NCBI GenBank assembly: GCA_045532455.1
Contig: JAZSFX010000010.1
Coordinates: forward strand, 1 to 64,000
DNA from: Ornithomonoglobus_A sp045532455
GTDB lineage: Bacteria; Bacillota; Clostridia; UBA1381
Direction of reading: 5' to 3'
Length of the DNA: 64,000 bases
The notes beneath the pieces are model-generated. The model worked only from the letters and a program-made list of their open reading frames with translations, did not search any database and was not told the origin of the DNA. Of this stretch, positions 25,749-34,731 are shown in pieces. Made by a program: the position numbers and the translations under genes. Position 1 is the stretch's first letter; each line of letters opens with the position of its first letter.

Positions 25749-26773
25749 TTTGCGCTTATATCAATCTTCCAGCCCGTGAGCTTTGCCGCAAGTCTTACGT
25801 TTTGTCCCGACTTACCTATTGCAAGAGAAAGCTGATTTGCAGGTACTACTACCTTTGCACTCTTTTCTTCCTCGTTGATTTCTACTGATAAAACCTTTGA
25901 CGGACTAAGTGCCGCTGTTATAAATTCTGCAGGGTCCTCGCTCCATTTTACAATGTCTATCTTTTCATCTTTAAGCTCGTCGCCGATGTTTTGTACTCTT
26001 ACGCCTCTTGGGCCTATGCAAGCGCCCTGTGCGTCTACATTTTCGTCGCTTGAGTATACTGCAATTTTTGTTCTTGAGCCGCCCTCACGTGCAACACCCT
26101 TAATTTCTACTATGCCCTCTGCAATTTCGGGAACTTCGAGCTCAAAAAGCTTTCTTACAAGATTCGGATGTGTTCTTGAAAGCAGTAGTTGTGCATAATC
26201 TCTGCCGTTTCTTACACCGCTTACGTAGCATCTTACCATCTGACCAATCTTGTATGTGCCAACCTCATCGCAGGTTTGCTCTTTTTCGTAGAGTACACCC
26301 TCGTTGCCGGCAACGTCTAAGTATACATTTAAGTTTTCTATTCTTTCTACCTTACCTGTTACTAAAAGATTTGCTTTTTCGTTATACGCATCATTTATAA
26401 TTTCTTTTTCCGCTTCTTTTATTCTTTGTGTTATAACCTGCTTTGCCGCAGCTGCACTTATTCTGCCGAAGTCCTTTGGTGTAACCTCTATGTTTACTAT
26501 ATCGCCCAATTCGTAATTGGGGTCGATTTTTCTTGCATCCTCAATGTCGATTTCTTCGCTGTCCTCAAACACAAGGTCAACAACCTTTTTCTGTGCCATT
26601 ACCTGAATTTTACCTTTTTTCTGGTCTATAAATATTTCGACATTCTGTGATGCGTTAAAGTTCTTTTTGTATGCCGCAACAAGTGCCGCCTCAAGAGCCT
26701 CTATTATTACCTCGGGGCTTATACCCTTTTCTTCACACAATGCTTTTATAGCATTAAGCAGTTCCTTATTCAT
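25745..26773 (-). CDS. nusA: Transcription termination/antitermination factor NusA
   Basis: 342 residues, the short Firmicute form without the acidic C-terminal repeats of E. coli. The N-terminal polymerase-binding domain is at 1-120, S1 at about 135-200 and KH1/KH2 at 200-345 (ACIGPRGVRVQNI and SLAIGKSGQNVRLAA). It modulates pausing and termination. The ATG at 26773 is preferred; a TTG four codons earlier directly abuts the AGGA. It is second in the operon, 27 bp after rimP. Confidence 0.96.
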   Translation of the reverse strand: MNKELLNAIKALCEEKGISPEVIIEALEAALVAAYKKNFNASQNVEIFIDQKKGKIQVMAQKKVVDLVFEDSEEIDIEDARKIDPNYELGDIVNIEVTPKDFGRISAAAAKQVITQRIKEAEKEIINDAYNEKANLLVTGKVERIENLNVYLDVAGNEGVLYEKEQTCDEVGTYKIGQMVRCYVSGVRNGRDYAQLLLSRTHPNLVRKLFELEVPEIAEGIVEIKGVAREGGSRTKIAVYSSDENVDAQGACIGPRGVRVQNIGDELKDEKIDIVKWSEDPAEFITAALSPSKVLSVEINEEEKSAKVVVPANQLSLAIGKSGQNVRLAAKLTGWKIDISAK

Positions 26774-26800
26774 TTTGTTAATCAATCCTTTCTTTTTATC

Positions 26801-27259
26801 TTAAAATTTGAATGACAGTTTAATATATGCCGCGTCCTTTTGCGGAACACTTATCTTTTCACCGCCCGCATTAATATATGCCACCTTATCGGAAAACTCC
26901 TCCAATATACCGCTGAATTCCTTTTTGCCGTCATCGGCACTAAAGAGTTTTACGTCTACTTCACGTCCGATATAGTACAAAAACTCACGTTCCTTTGTAA
27001 GCTTTCTGTCTACACCTGGTGATGAAACCTCAAGGGTGTAGTTATCGTCTATCGGGTCTTTTTCGTCGAGTATGGCTTCGACTGCGCGCGAAAATGCCTC
27101 GCAATCGTCTATGCCGACTCCGCCCTCCTTGTCTACGTAGTAGCACAAGGTATAGGCTTTGCCCTCTTTTTTGTAGGAAACATCAACTATATAAAGTCCC
27201 ATTTCCTCAGCAATGCTCTCGCCTATTGCGATGGCTGTTGCCTCTGTTTTATTGGCCAT
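26801..27259 (-). CDS. rimP: Ribosome maturation factor RimP
   Basis: 152 residues with an N-terminal alpha/beta domain (GLYIVDVSYKKEG.AYTLCYYVDKEGGVGIDDC split across the fold) and the conserved YTLEVSSPGVDRKLT, followed by an SH3-like C-terminal domain. It helps assemble the 30S 3' domain. First gene of the long operon with a strong RBS AAGGAGG. Its promoter and a leader hairpin lie just upstream. Confidence 0.96.
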   Translation of the reverse strand: MANKTEATAIAIGESIAEEMGLYIVDVSYKKEGKAYTLCYYVDKEGGVGIDDCEAFSRAVEAILDEKDPIDDNYTLEVSSPGVDRKLTKEREFLYYIGREVDVKLFSADDGKKEFSGILEEFSDKVAYINAGGEKISVPQKDAAYIKLSFKF

Positions 27260-27285
27260 ATTAAACCTCCTTAATAAATATGAAA

Positions 27286-27304
27286 GAGTAGGCTCTGCCT
27301 ACTC
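27286..27304 (-). promoter_or_regulatory. Leader hairpin upstream of rimP
   Basis: GAGTAGGC / GCCTACTC, an 8-bp perfect stem with a 3-nt loop, lies in the 5' leader 27 nt before the rimP start and about 22 nt after the expected transcription start. No U-tract follows, so it is not a plain terminator; it could stabilise the mRNA or act as a pause or binding site. Confidence 0.6.
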
Positions 27305-27333
27305 TCCCGACTAACAATATTCTTCTCGCGTCT

Positions 27334-27362
27334 ATTGTAACATATTTTTTTATAAAATTCAA
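27334..27362 (-). promoter_or_regulatory. Promoter of the rimP-mfd operon
   Basis: Minus strand TTGAAT (27362-27357), 17-bp spacer, extended -10 TGTTACAAT with the hexamer TACAAT at 27339-27334. The transcript would begin near 27327, giving a leader of about 67 nt. Confidence 0.75.
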
Positions 27363-27386
27363 GTCTTTTTTAAGATTTTTCCAAAT

Positions 27387-28169
27387 TTATTTTATAAATA
27401 TTCTTTTTATACCGATACATTTTCCGCTATCTTCGTCAATTTCGAAAATGCAACCGTTAAACTGTCCTTTTCCCTCTGCTATTTCGAACTTTTGCGGCAG
27501 ACCGTTTGTGAAGCGGTCCACTACAATTTTTACACTCATTCCAAGCACGGAATACTCAGGACCTGTCATACCCAAATCAGTAATGTAGCCCGTACCGCCA
27601 GGTAGAATTTTTTCGTCTGCTGTCTGCACGTGTGTGTGTGTGCCAAACACTGCCGATACCTTACCATCAAGGAAATATCCCATTGCTTCTTTTTCGCTTG
27701 TTGCCTCTGCGTGAAAATCCACCAATATTATATTCGTCTTTTTTGTTAATTCTTCAACCGCCTCAGCAACAGCCTCAAACGGTGAGTCGCAGGGGTCCAT
27801 ATACGTTCTGCCTATTGCATTAATTATACCTATCGCTTTTCCGCTTTTGGTGTTTATGGTCATATAACCCTTACCCGGATTGTTTTTGGGAAAGTTTATG
27901 GGGCGAATAACATTGCCCTCATATTTCATAATAGAGTTTATATCCTTTGCGCCCCACGTGTGATTACCCATTGTGATTGCATCAACACCCGCACTCATCA
28001 TTTCTTTGTATGCATCTTTTGCAAGACCTCTGCCGTGAGTCGCATTTTCACCATTGGCAATAACGAGGTCGATATTATCCGTATTCTTTATTTCGTCGAT
28101 GTATCGGTAGAGCATATCGCGCCCTACGCGGCTTACAACGTCGCCTATACATAAAATTTTCATACTCAT
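27387..28169 (-). CDS. ymdB: YmdB-family 2',3'-cyclic nucleotide phosphodiesterase
   Basis: 260 residues from the ATG at 28169 (GGAAG 5 bp upstream); another in-frame ATG is two codons later. Metal-binding motifs are IGDVVSRVGRDM, ANGENATHGRGL, MGNHTWG, DFHAEATSEK and FGTHTHVQTAD. Bacillus YmdB hydrolyses 2',3'-cAMP-type substrates and affects biofilm and motility gene expression. It follows rny, as in many Firmicutes, but a U-tailed RNA structure lies between them. Confidence 0.93.
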   Translation of the reverse strand: MSMKILCIGDVVSRVGRDMLYRYIDEIKNTDNIDLVIANGENATHGRGLAKDAYKEMMSAGVDAITMGNHTWGAKDINSIMKYEGNVIRPINFPKNNPGKGYMTINTKSGKAIGIINAIGRTYMDPCDSPFEAVAEAVEELTKKTNIILVDFHAEATSEKEAMGYFLDGKVSAVFGTHTHVQTADEKILPGGTGYITDLGMTGPEYSVLGMSVKIVVDRFTNGLPQKFEIAEGKGQFNGCIFEIDEDSGKCIGIKRIFIK

Positions 28170-28195
28170 TCTCACTTCCATATTTCCCTATTATG

Positions 28196-28308
28196 AAAAA
28201 AAAGGAATAATCACCATTTGGGGTAGAAGCTAATCACATACTCCCGATATAGTACCTTTATCGCACTACGTCGCAGAAAATATGTAATTACCAAATTGCA
28301 ATCATTCC
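28196..28308 (-). ncRNA. U8-tailed structured RNA element between rny and ymdB
   Basis: On the minus strand three nested stems line up: 28308-28301 with 28211-28204 (8 bp, one G-U), 28296-28291 with 28221-28216 (ATTTGG/CCAAAT, 6 bp) and 28290-28281 with 28240-28231 (10 bp, one G-U). They close a 40-nt apical region with further short pairings. The outer stem runs straight into eight U residues (28203-28196), 27 nt before the ymdB start. It is at least a terminator for rny; its size suggests a regulated leader or a stable small RNA. I do not recognise a known riboswitch class. Confidence 0.55.
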
Positions 28309-28364
28309 ATCTTTTACTTTTTGTGTAACAGACTAAAGCTGTTTTTGGGCTCTTGCTTTATGCT

Positions 28365-29930
28365 TTATTTAGCATAATCTACAGCCCTTGTTTCTCTGAT
28401 AAGGCTTACTTTAATTTGTCCCGGATATTCGAGTTCACTTTCGATTCTCTTAACAATATCCTTTGCAACCATTACCATACCTGCATCGTTTACTACCTCA
28501 GGCTTGATCATAATTCTTATCTCACGACCCGCCTGAATAGCATATGACTTATCAACACCGTCAAACTCGTTTGCAATTTCTTCGAGCTTTTGCAGACGCT
28601 TGATATATGTTTCGAGGTTTTCACGTCTTGCACCTGGTCTTGCTGCAGAAACTGCGTCTGCTGCCTGTACCAGTGATGCAACAAGTGTTTGCGGCTCAAC
28701 GTCTCCGTGGTGTGCCATAATAGCGTGAATAACATCTTTGTTTTCGCGGTATTTCTTGGCTATGTCAGCACCGATTGTAACGTGTGAGCCTTCAATTTCG
28801 TGGTCAACTGCCTTACCAATGTCATGAAGCAAGCCGGCACGCTTTGCAAGAGCAACGTCTGCTCCCATCTCTCCTGCCATAACTCCGGCAAGATGCGCAA
28901 CCTCTATAGAGTGCTTCAGGACATTTTGTCCATAACTTGTTCTGTACTTCAGCTTACCCAATAGCTTGATAAGCTCAGGATGTAATCCGTGAACGCCTGT
29001 TTCGAACGTTGCACTTTCACCCTCTTGTTTAATAATTGCCTCAACCTCTTTACGAGATTTTTCTACTGTTTCTTCTATTCTTGCCGGATGAATACGTCCG
29101 TCAACAATAAGTTTTTCGAGTGCCATCTTGGCAACCTCACGGCGTACAGGGTCGAAGCTTGATACAACAACCGCCTCCGGAGTATCGTCTATTATAAGGT
29201 CAACTCCTGTTAAGGTTTCGAGTGTACGGATGTTTCTACCCTCACGGCCTATGATTCTTCCTTTCATTTCATCACTTGGAAGATTTACAACAGAAACAGT
29301 TGTTTCGGCAACATGGTCAGCGGCAACTTTCTGGATTGAAAGCGCTACAATATTCTTTGCATTGCGCTCTGCATTTTCCTTTGCCTCTTGCTCAATTTCT
29401 TTAACCATTATAGCGGCATCATGTCTGGCCTGACTCTCAACGCTTTGCATAATCAAATCCTTAGCTTCTTCCTGAGTCAGTCCCGAAATCTTTTCTAACT
29501 GTGCCATTTCTTTTTCTTTTATTTGTGCTATTTCAACCTCTTTAGCCTCAAGGTTTTTAACCTTAGCCGCCAAAGATTGCTCCTTGCGTTCCAAATTATC
29601 GGTCTTTTTATCCAAGGTTTCCTCTTTTTGAGCTATACGTCGCTCCTGACGTGTCATTTCGTTACGTCTTTCTTTAAGCTCCGCTTCAAACTCTGCTCTG
29701 GCTTTTTGAATTTCTTCCTTTGCCTCGAGAGTGATTTCTCTCTTTTTGGCAATGGCAGATTTCTCAGCCTCACTAACGATGGATTTTGCCTTTTCTTCTG
29801 CGCTTATAAATTGAGCCTCCGCAACTTTTTTACGATGCTCAACTCCCGCTTTGAACGAAATAAAACCTGTAGCAAGACAAGCAAGGATTGCAATAGCAAT
29901 AACAATCGTTATTATTATCATTGTATCCAT
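28365..29930 (-). CDS. rny: Ribonuclease Y
   Basis: 521 residues from the ATG at 29930, with AAAGGGG 9 bp upstream; a TTG eight codons earlier is unlikely. An N-terminal membrane helix (about 4-25) is followed by a long Lys/Glu-rich coiled coil to about 190, a KH domain (GREGRNIRTLETLTG, from about 228) and an HD domain with the His-Asp pair at about 369-370 (LLHDIGKAVDHE). This is the membrane-anchored endoribonuclease that begins mRNA decay in Firmicutes. Its 5' leader is unusually long and structured. Confidence 0.97.
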   Translation of the reverse strand: MDTMIIITIVIAIAILACLATGFISFKAGVEHRKKVAEAQFISAEEKAKSIVSEAEKSAIAKKREITLEAKEEIQKARAEFEAELKERRNEMTRQERRIAQKEETLDKKTDNLERKEQSLAAKVKNLEAKEVEIAQIKEKEMAQLEKISGLTQEEAKDLIMQSVESQARHDAAIMVKEIEQEAKENAERNAKNIVALSIQKVAADHVAETTVSVVNLPSDEMKGRIIGREGRNIRTLETLTGVDLIIDDTPEAVVVSSFDPVRREVAKMALEKLIVDGRIHPARIEETVEKSRKEVEAIIKQEGESATFETGVHGLHPELIKLLGKLKYRTSYGQNVLKHSIEVAHLAGVMAGEMGADVALAKRAGLLHDIGKAVDHEIEGSHVTIGADIAKKYRENKDVIHAIMAHHGDVEPQTLVASLVQAADAVSAARPGARRENLETYIKRLQKLEEIANEFDGVDKSYAIQAGREIRIMIKPEVVNDAGMVMVAKDIVKRIESELEYPGQIKVSLIRETRAVDYAK

Positions 29931-29975
29931 AATAACGCACCCCTTTCTCGTCAAAAATATGCTATCCCATAAAGC

Positions 29976-30082
29976 AAAAAAGGGGGTATCTTAAATTTGC
30001 CTTCCATAAATGATCTACGAATAAGATTGCTTGCAGGTAATTACTCCTATCCAATATATCACAAGCACTTTAAGAACCACCC
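29976..30082 (-). promoter_or_regulatory. Attenuator-like structure in the rny leader
   Basis: Minus-strand segment 30082-30069 (GGGTGGTTCTTAAA) pairs with 29995-29982 (TTTAAGATACCCCC) in about 13 bp with two single-base bulges, followed directly by six U residues (29981-29976). Inside is a second stem-loop (30066-30061 with 30034-30029). The GGGT that starts the large stem can instead pair with ACCC at 30095-30092, which would block it. This resembles a terminator/antiterminator switch 46 nt before the rny start, or an independent small RNA. Confidence 0.55.
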
Positions 30083-30153
30083 TGTCTATATGGGTTTAAT
30101 ATCGTAAGTTCACTTTACAGAAAACTGAATTCTAAAGAATATTAAGCAATAAT

Positions 30154-30182
30154 ATTATATACAAAAACTCTATTCTTGTCAA
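30154..30182 (-). promoter_or_regulatory. Perfect consensus promoter of rny
   Basis: Minus strand TTGACA (30182-30177), 17-bp spacer, TATAAT (30159-30154). Transcription should start near 30147, giving a leader of about 217 nt before the rny ATG. The 30183-30319 stretch is AT-rich without other recognisable signals. Confidence 0.88.
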
Positions 30183-30319
30183 GTTTATTTTTTTATTTGT
30201 TACAACCATTATATGAATTTGAAAAGAAATTTTAACATTTTATGTAAATTAAATGGATAATATACGATTTTTTGGCATATTTTACAAACAATTGATTTAT
30301 TTTTATTCAATAAATAGTC

Positions 30320-30348
30320 TTTACTACCAAACAAAAATGTGCTATAAT
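30320..30348 (+). promoter_or_regulatory. Promoter of the glycogen operon
   Basis: TTTACT (30320-30325), 17-bp spacer, TATAAT (30343-30348). It lies 43 bp before the glgB start and is divergent from the rny promoter. Confidence 0.65.
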
Positions 30349-30391
30349 GTAGTAAAGGCTTTTAGAATACAGAAAGGAATTGCTCTAACAT

Positions 30392-32320
30392 ATGGAAGAA
30401 ACACTATCAAACACAAACGAAACAACAATAAGTGATTTTCAGACATATCTTTTTAATATTGGCGAAAACTTCAAAGCATACGAGTTTTTGGGTGCGCACC
30501 GCACTGTTAAAGACGAAATGATAGGTTGGCAATTTTGCGTGTGGGCGCCAAATGCAGTATCGGTAAATGTCAGCGGTGATTGGAACGGTTGGGCAACGGA
30601 TTGTAACAGTCTCCAAAAAATTGGCGATACGGGACTCTGGAGTGCTTTTTTTACAGATGTGAGTGAGAAATCACGATATAAATACGTTATAAAAACACAA
30701 AGCGGTGAGATTTTGTGGAAGTCTGACCCCTACGCATTTATGTGCGAGCTAAGACCCGAAACCGCCTCTGTTGTGTATAATCTTAAAAATTACAAATGGA
30801 GCGACAAGCGCTGGCTTGCAAAGCGTGCAAAAACAGATTATCTTCACTCGCCCATGAATATATATGAGGTACACGCAGGCTCGTGGAAGGTACACGATGA
30901 CGGGAGCTTTTACAGCTACGAGGAGCTTGCAGATGAGCTTATCCCCTACGCAGTGGATATGGGCTATACACATATTGAGCTTATGCCCTTAACGGAGTTT
31001 CCGTACGACGGCTCGTGGGGGTATCAGGTTACAGGCTACTTTGCCGCAACCTCACGTTACGGAACTCCCGAACAACTTAAATATTTTATAAATAAATGCC
31101 ACAACAACGGCATAAGTGTTATAATGGACTGGGTGCCTGCACACTTCCCGCGCGATGCGCACGGGTTAAGGCGATTTGACGGCAGCGCCGCTTACGAGTA
31201 TGCAGATTCGCGAATTGGCGAGCACAAGGAATGGGGCACACTTGTTTTTGATTATTCAAAGGGCGAGGTTATTTCGTTTTTACTATCCTCCGCATACTTC
31301 TGGGCGCACGAATACCACATTGACGGTCTCAGGGTTGACGCAGTATCTTCGATGTTATACCGCGACTATTCACGAAACGATGGTGAATGGATTCCCAACA
31401 AATACGGAGGCAACGGAAATCTTGAGGCGATTGAATTCTTAAAACGCCTTAACAAAATACTCTGCACCGAATTTGAGGGCTTTTTGATGATAGCGGAGGA
31501 GTCTACTGCATGGCCTCTTGTTACTGCTCCACCCGAGAATGACGGTCTGGGTTTTAACTTTAAATGGAATATGGGCTGGATGAACGACACACTAAGATAT
31601 GTTTCTATGGACCCGTATTTCAGAAAGGATAACCATTCGCTTCTTACATTTGCTATGATGTACGCTTTTTCGGAGAACTTTATTCTGCCACTCTCGCACG
31701 ATGAGGTTGTGCATGGTAAACGCTCGCTCATTGACAAGCAGTTTGGCTCATATGAAGAAAAGTTTTCCTCATACCGCGCATTTTTAGGATATTATATGTC
31801 CACATGCGGAAAAAAGCTTATGTTTATGGGCGGTGAAATAGGGCAGTTCCTTGAATGGAAATACGACGATGCTTTAGAATGGCATTTGCTTTCAATGGAA
31901 AAACACCAAAAGCTAAAAAGTTACGTTAAAGACCTGAATTTTATATATAAAAACAACGCGCCTTTCTGGGAAAATGAAACAGGCTGGGAGGGCTTTAAGT
32001 GGATAAACGGAAACGATAACGAAAATTCAATTTTAACATATATAAGAAAAGGCAAAAAAACGGGTGATGATATTATTGTTGTTGCCAACTTCACCCCCGT
32101 ATCAAGACCAATATACGAGTTTGGTGTGGAAAAAGACGGAATATACGAGGTTATAATTCATTCCAACTCAATCGAATACGGAGGTAACAGGCTTATTAAG
32201 GCTTTAAAGTACAGGGCAAGAAAAAAACCAATGAACGATATGCCATATTCGCTATGTGTGGCAGTAGATGCTAACTCAACAATGATGTTGCAATTTCGCG
32301 AGGAAAAGAAAAATAAATAA
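30392..32320 (+). CDS. glgB: 1,4-alpha-glucan branching enzyme
   Basis: 642 residues. It makes the alpha-1,6 branches of glycogen. The N-terminal CBM48 domain (about 20-130, FCVWAPNAVSVNVSGDWNGW) is followed by a GH13 catalytic barrel with DWVPAHFPRD, the nucleophile Asp in GLRVDAVSSM, the acid Glu in IAEES and LSHDEVVHGK, and a C-terminal beta domain. First gene of the operon. The AAAGGA tract is about 14 bp before the ATG, a little far. Confidence 0.96.
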   Translation: MEETLSNTNETTISDFQTYLFNIGENFKAYEFLGAHRTVKDEMIGWQFCVWAPNAVSVNVSGDWNGWATDCNSLQKIGDTGLWSAFFTDVSEKSRYKYVIKTQSGEILWKSDPYAFMCELRPETASVVYNLKNYKWSDKRWLAKRAKTDYLHSPMNIYEVHAGSWKVHDDGSFYSYEELADELIPYAVDMGYTHIELMPLTEFPYDGSWGYQVTGYFAATSRYGTPEQLKYFINKCHNNGISVIMDWVPAHFPRDAHGLRRFDGSAAYEYADSRIGEHKEWGTLVFDYSKGEVISFLLSSAYFWAHEYHIDGLRVDAVSSMLYRDYSRNDGEWIPNKYGGNGNLEAIEFLKRLNKILCTEFEGFLMIAEESTAWPLVTAPPENDGLGFNFKWNMGWMNDTLRYVSMDPYFRKDNHSLLTFAMMYAFSENFILPLSHDEVVHGKRSLIDKQFGSYEEKFSSYRAFLGYYMSTCGKKLMFMGGEIGQFLEWKYDDALEWHLLSMEKHQKLKSYVKDLNFIYKNNAPFWENETGWEGFKWINGNDNENSILTYIRKGKKTGDDIIVVANFTPVSRPIYEFGVEKDGIYEVIIHSNSIEYGGNRLIKALKYRARKKPMNDMPYSLCVAVDANSTMMLQFREEKKNK

Positions 32321-32349
32321 TGTGAATTAAAATATAGGAGATGATTTAT

Positions 32350-33555
32350 ATGGTAAAAAAGGACTGCGTGGCTATGATTCTTGCCGGAGGTCAGGGCTCA
32401 AGACTTGGTGCTCTTACAATTAATATAGCAAAGCCTGCTGTCCCATTCGGCGGAAAGTACAGAATAATAGACTTTCCTCTCTCGAACTGTGTTCATTCGG
32501 GAATTGACACAGTAGGTGTTTTAACACAGTATCAGCCTCTTGAGTTAAATACCTACATAGGTAACGGAAATCCCTGGGACTTAGACAGAAGTATGGGCGG
32601 AGTATACGTGCTTCCGCCATACCAGAGCGCAAAAACGGGAGAGTGGTATAAGGGTACTGCAAATGCAATATACCAGAATTTAAGTTTTCTTGATACCTTT
32701 AACCCCGAGCACGTGCTTATTCTTTCGGGCGACCATATATACAAAATGCAATACGACCAGATGCTTAAGGCTCACAAAAAATCGGGAGCAACTGCAACAA
32801 TAGCGGTTATGCCTGTTCCTTGGGACGAAGCAAGCCGATTTGGTATAATGAATGTTGATGATAACGGTATAATTACAGAGTTTGAGGAAAAGCCGAAAGA
32901 GCCAAAGAGCAATCTTGCGTCGATGGGTATTTATATATTCAAGTACGATGAGCTTAAAAAATATCTTACAGATGACGAAAGAGACCCCAACTCATCAAAC
33001 GACTTCGGTAAAAATATTATACCATCTATTCTTAACGACAAAAAGACACTTATGAGCTACCGCTTTGACGGATATTGGAAAGACGTGGGAACTATCTATT
33101 CTCTTTGGGAAGCTAATATGGATTTGATAGACACTCCACCAAAATTCAACGTAGACGACAGAAAGTGGATTATCTATTCGCGTAATCTTGCAAGAACTCC
33201 GCATTATGTGGGTGAGGGCGCAAAGATCAAAAACTCAACTGTAACAGAAAGCTGTACCATCTACGGTGAAATCGAACACTCCGTTATATCGGGAAGTGTT
33301 TTTGTAGATAAAGACAGCGTTATAAAAGACTGCGTTATAATGCCTGGCGCTACAATAGGTAAAAATGTCAAAATAAACAAGGCAATTATCGGGTCAAACG
33401 CTGTTATAGAGGACAATGTATCAATCGGTATAAACGAAAAAAGCGAAAACCCTTATGCCTCTGCAATGTGCACTCACGATATAGTGCTTGTTGCTGACTC
33501 GGTGAGAATTAAATCGGGCGCAGATATAGCTAAGGGCAGTATGGTTACAGAGTAA
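32350..33555 (+). CDS. glgC: Glucose-1-phosphate adenylyltransferase, catalytic subunit
   Basis: 401 residues from the ATG at 32350 (AGGAG 9 bp before it; the ATG three codons earlier touches the RBS). It makes ADP-glucose, the donor for glycogen synthase. The nucleotide-binding start AMILAGGQGSRLG, KPAVPFGGKYRIIDF, the catalytic-site LSGDHIYKMQYDQM and EEKP are intact. A C-terminal left-handed beta helix follows. It works with GlgD, encoded next. Confidence 0.96.
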   Translation: MVKKDCVAMILAGGQGSRLGALTINIAKPAVPFGGKYRIIDFPLSNCVHSGIDTVGVLTQYQPLELNTYIGNGNPWDLDRSMGGVYVLPPYQSAKTGEWYKGTANAIYQNLSFLDTFNPEHVLILSGDHIYKMQYDQMLKAHKKSGATATIAVMPVPWDEASRFGIMNVDDNGIITEFEEKPKEPKSNLASMGIYIFKYDELKKYLTDDERDPNSSNDFGKNIIPSILNDKKTLMSYRFDGYWKDVGTIYSLWEANMDLIDTPPKFNVDDRKWIIYSRNLARTPHYVGEGAKIKNSTVTESCTIYGEIEHSVISGSVFVDKDSVIKDCVIMPGATIGKNVKINKAIIGSNAVIEDNVSIGINEKSENPYASAMCTHDIVLVADSVRIKSGADIAKGSMVTE

Positions 33556-33577
33556 TTAGGAGAGGGGATTGAATGAT

Positions 33578-34705
33578 ATGAGAAGAACTGATACAATGGG
33601 AATTATTCTCACAAGGGAAGATACAATTCCGCCCATTACCGATATACGTGCCATCGAGGCTTTGCCTATTGCGGGAAGATACCGTATTATTGACTTTATT
33701 ATCTCGTGTATGGCAAATGCAGGCATACAGAATATAGGTATTGCCACAACATACAACTATTCATCGCTTATGGAGCACCTGCGGGTTGGCGAGCCTTGGG
33801 ATTTGGACCGTAAAAACTGGGGACTTCGTGTTTTACCGCCAAACGTGGAAAAAAAGGGCACAAACATTGCAAAAGGTACGGTTGACGTATTAGATGGAAT
33901 ACGCGAATATATTTCCTCAAGTACACAGACCTACGTTGTACTTTCCTTTGGCGGTGGTATATACAATGTGGATTTGGAAAAAGCAGTTGAAGACCACATA
34001 AACAAGCAATCGGATATTACTATAATATATCAGGATAAGAGTAACGAGTCGGCCTCCGACAGTGATTTATCACGTTTTACACTGCTTCAGGTAGACGAAA
34101 ACGAAATAGTAACGGATATTGCAATACAGCCGTTTTATCCTAACTCTGCACTTGTTTCTTTAGATATTCTTATTATGGAAAAGGCGCTTTTGGAAAGCAT
34201 TATTGATGAATGTATTTCACGAGGCGAATACGACTTTATGAAAGATGCAGTTGTAAAGAGAATTTCCTCGCTAAGAATTTCGGGGTATAAATACGAGGGT
34301 GCATTGTGTAAAATAGATTCGATGAAATCGTACTTTGAGGCAGGAATGTCGTTTTTGGAAAACGATTTCAGAAATGCAATCTTCAGTAAAGAGCGACCCA
34401 TCCAGACACGTTCAACCGCGCAAAGCCCCACCTCTTACGGTGATGAGGCCATTGCGGAAAATTGCTTTATCTCCGATGGCGGAAGAATTGAGGGCGAGGT
34501 TTACGACAGTGTTCTCTCAAGACGTGTTGTTGTAGGCAAGGGCGCAGTGGTTAAAAACTCGATAATAATGCAGGACTGCATTATCGAAGATGGAGCACAG
34601 GTGGTTAATGTTGTTCTTGATAAAGACGTAAGAATAACACACGGAAGAAGACTCATAGGCTCAAAAACCTATCCGCTTGCAGTTGCACACGGTACGGTTA
34701 TTTAA
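33578..34705 (+). CDS. glgD: GlgD, regulatory subunit of ADP-glucose pyrophosphorylase
   Basis: 375 residues from the ATG at 33578. A TTG three codons earlier also has a fair RBS (AGGAG). It is a GlgC paralogue in which the pyrophosphate/ATP-binding GGxGxRL loop has become LTREDTIPPI and the GDH metal site is SFGGG, so it should not be catalytic. The GKYRIIDF region survives as GRYRIIDF. In Bacillus and Geobacillus, GlgC-GlgD mixed enzymes are more active than GlgC alone. It sits 22 bp after glgC. Confidence 0.94.
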   Translation: MRRTDTMGIILTREDTIPPITDIRAIEALPIAGRYRIIDFIISCMANAGIQNIGIATTYNYSSLMEHLRVGEPWDLDRKNWGLRVLPPNVEKKGTNIAKGTVDVLDGIREYISSSTQTYVVLSFGGGIYNVDLEKAVEDHINKQSDITIIYQDKSNESASDSDLSRFTLLQVDENEIVTDIAIQPFYPNSALVSLDILIMEKALLESIIDECISRGEYDFMKDAVVKRISSLRISGYKYEGALCKIDSMKSYFEAGMSFLENDFRNAIFSKERPIQTRSTAQSPTSYGDEAIAENCFISDGGRIEGEVYDSVLSRRVVVGKGAVVKNSIIMQDCIIEDGAQVVNVVLDKDVRITHGRRLIGSKTYPLAVAHGTVI

Positions 34706-34731
34706 CTCTCACGAAAGGATTTGACAACATT

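Noticed and set aside
30075..30095. AGGGTGG in the rny leader as a T-box sequence
   Set aside because: Only AGGGTGG matches; the rest of the T-box (NACCGCG) and the stem I features are absent, and rny is not an aminoacylation gene.
29955..30250. 6S RNA gene in the rny upstream gap
   Set aside because: A strong promoter and U-tract are present, but the strongest helix starts in the middle of the transcript, not at its 5' end, and no long closing stem of the 6S type was found. Not fully excluded without a covariance search.
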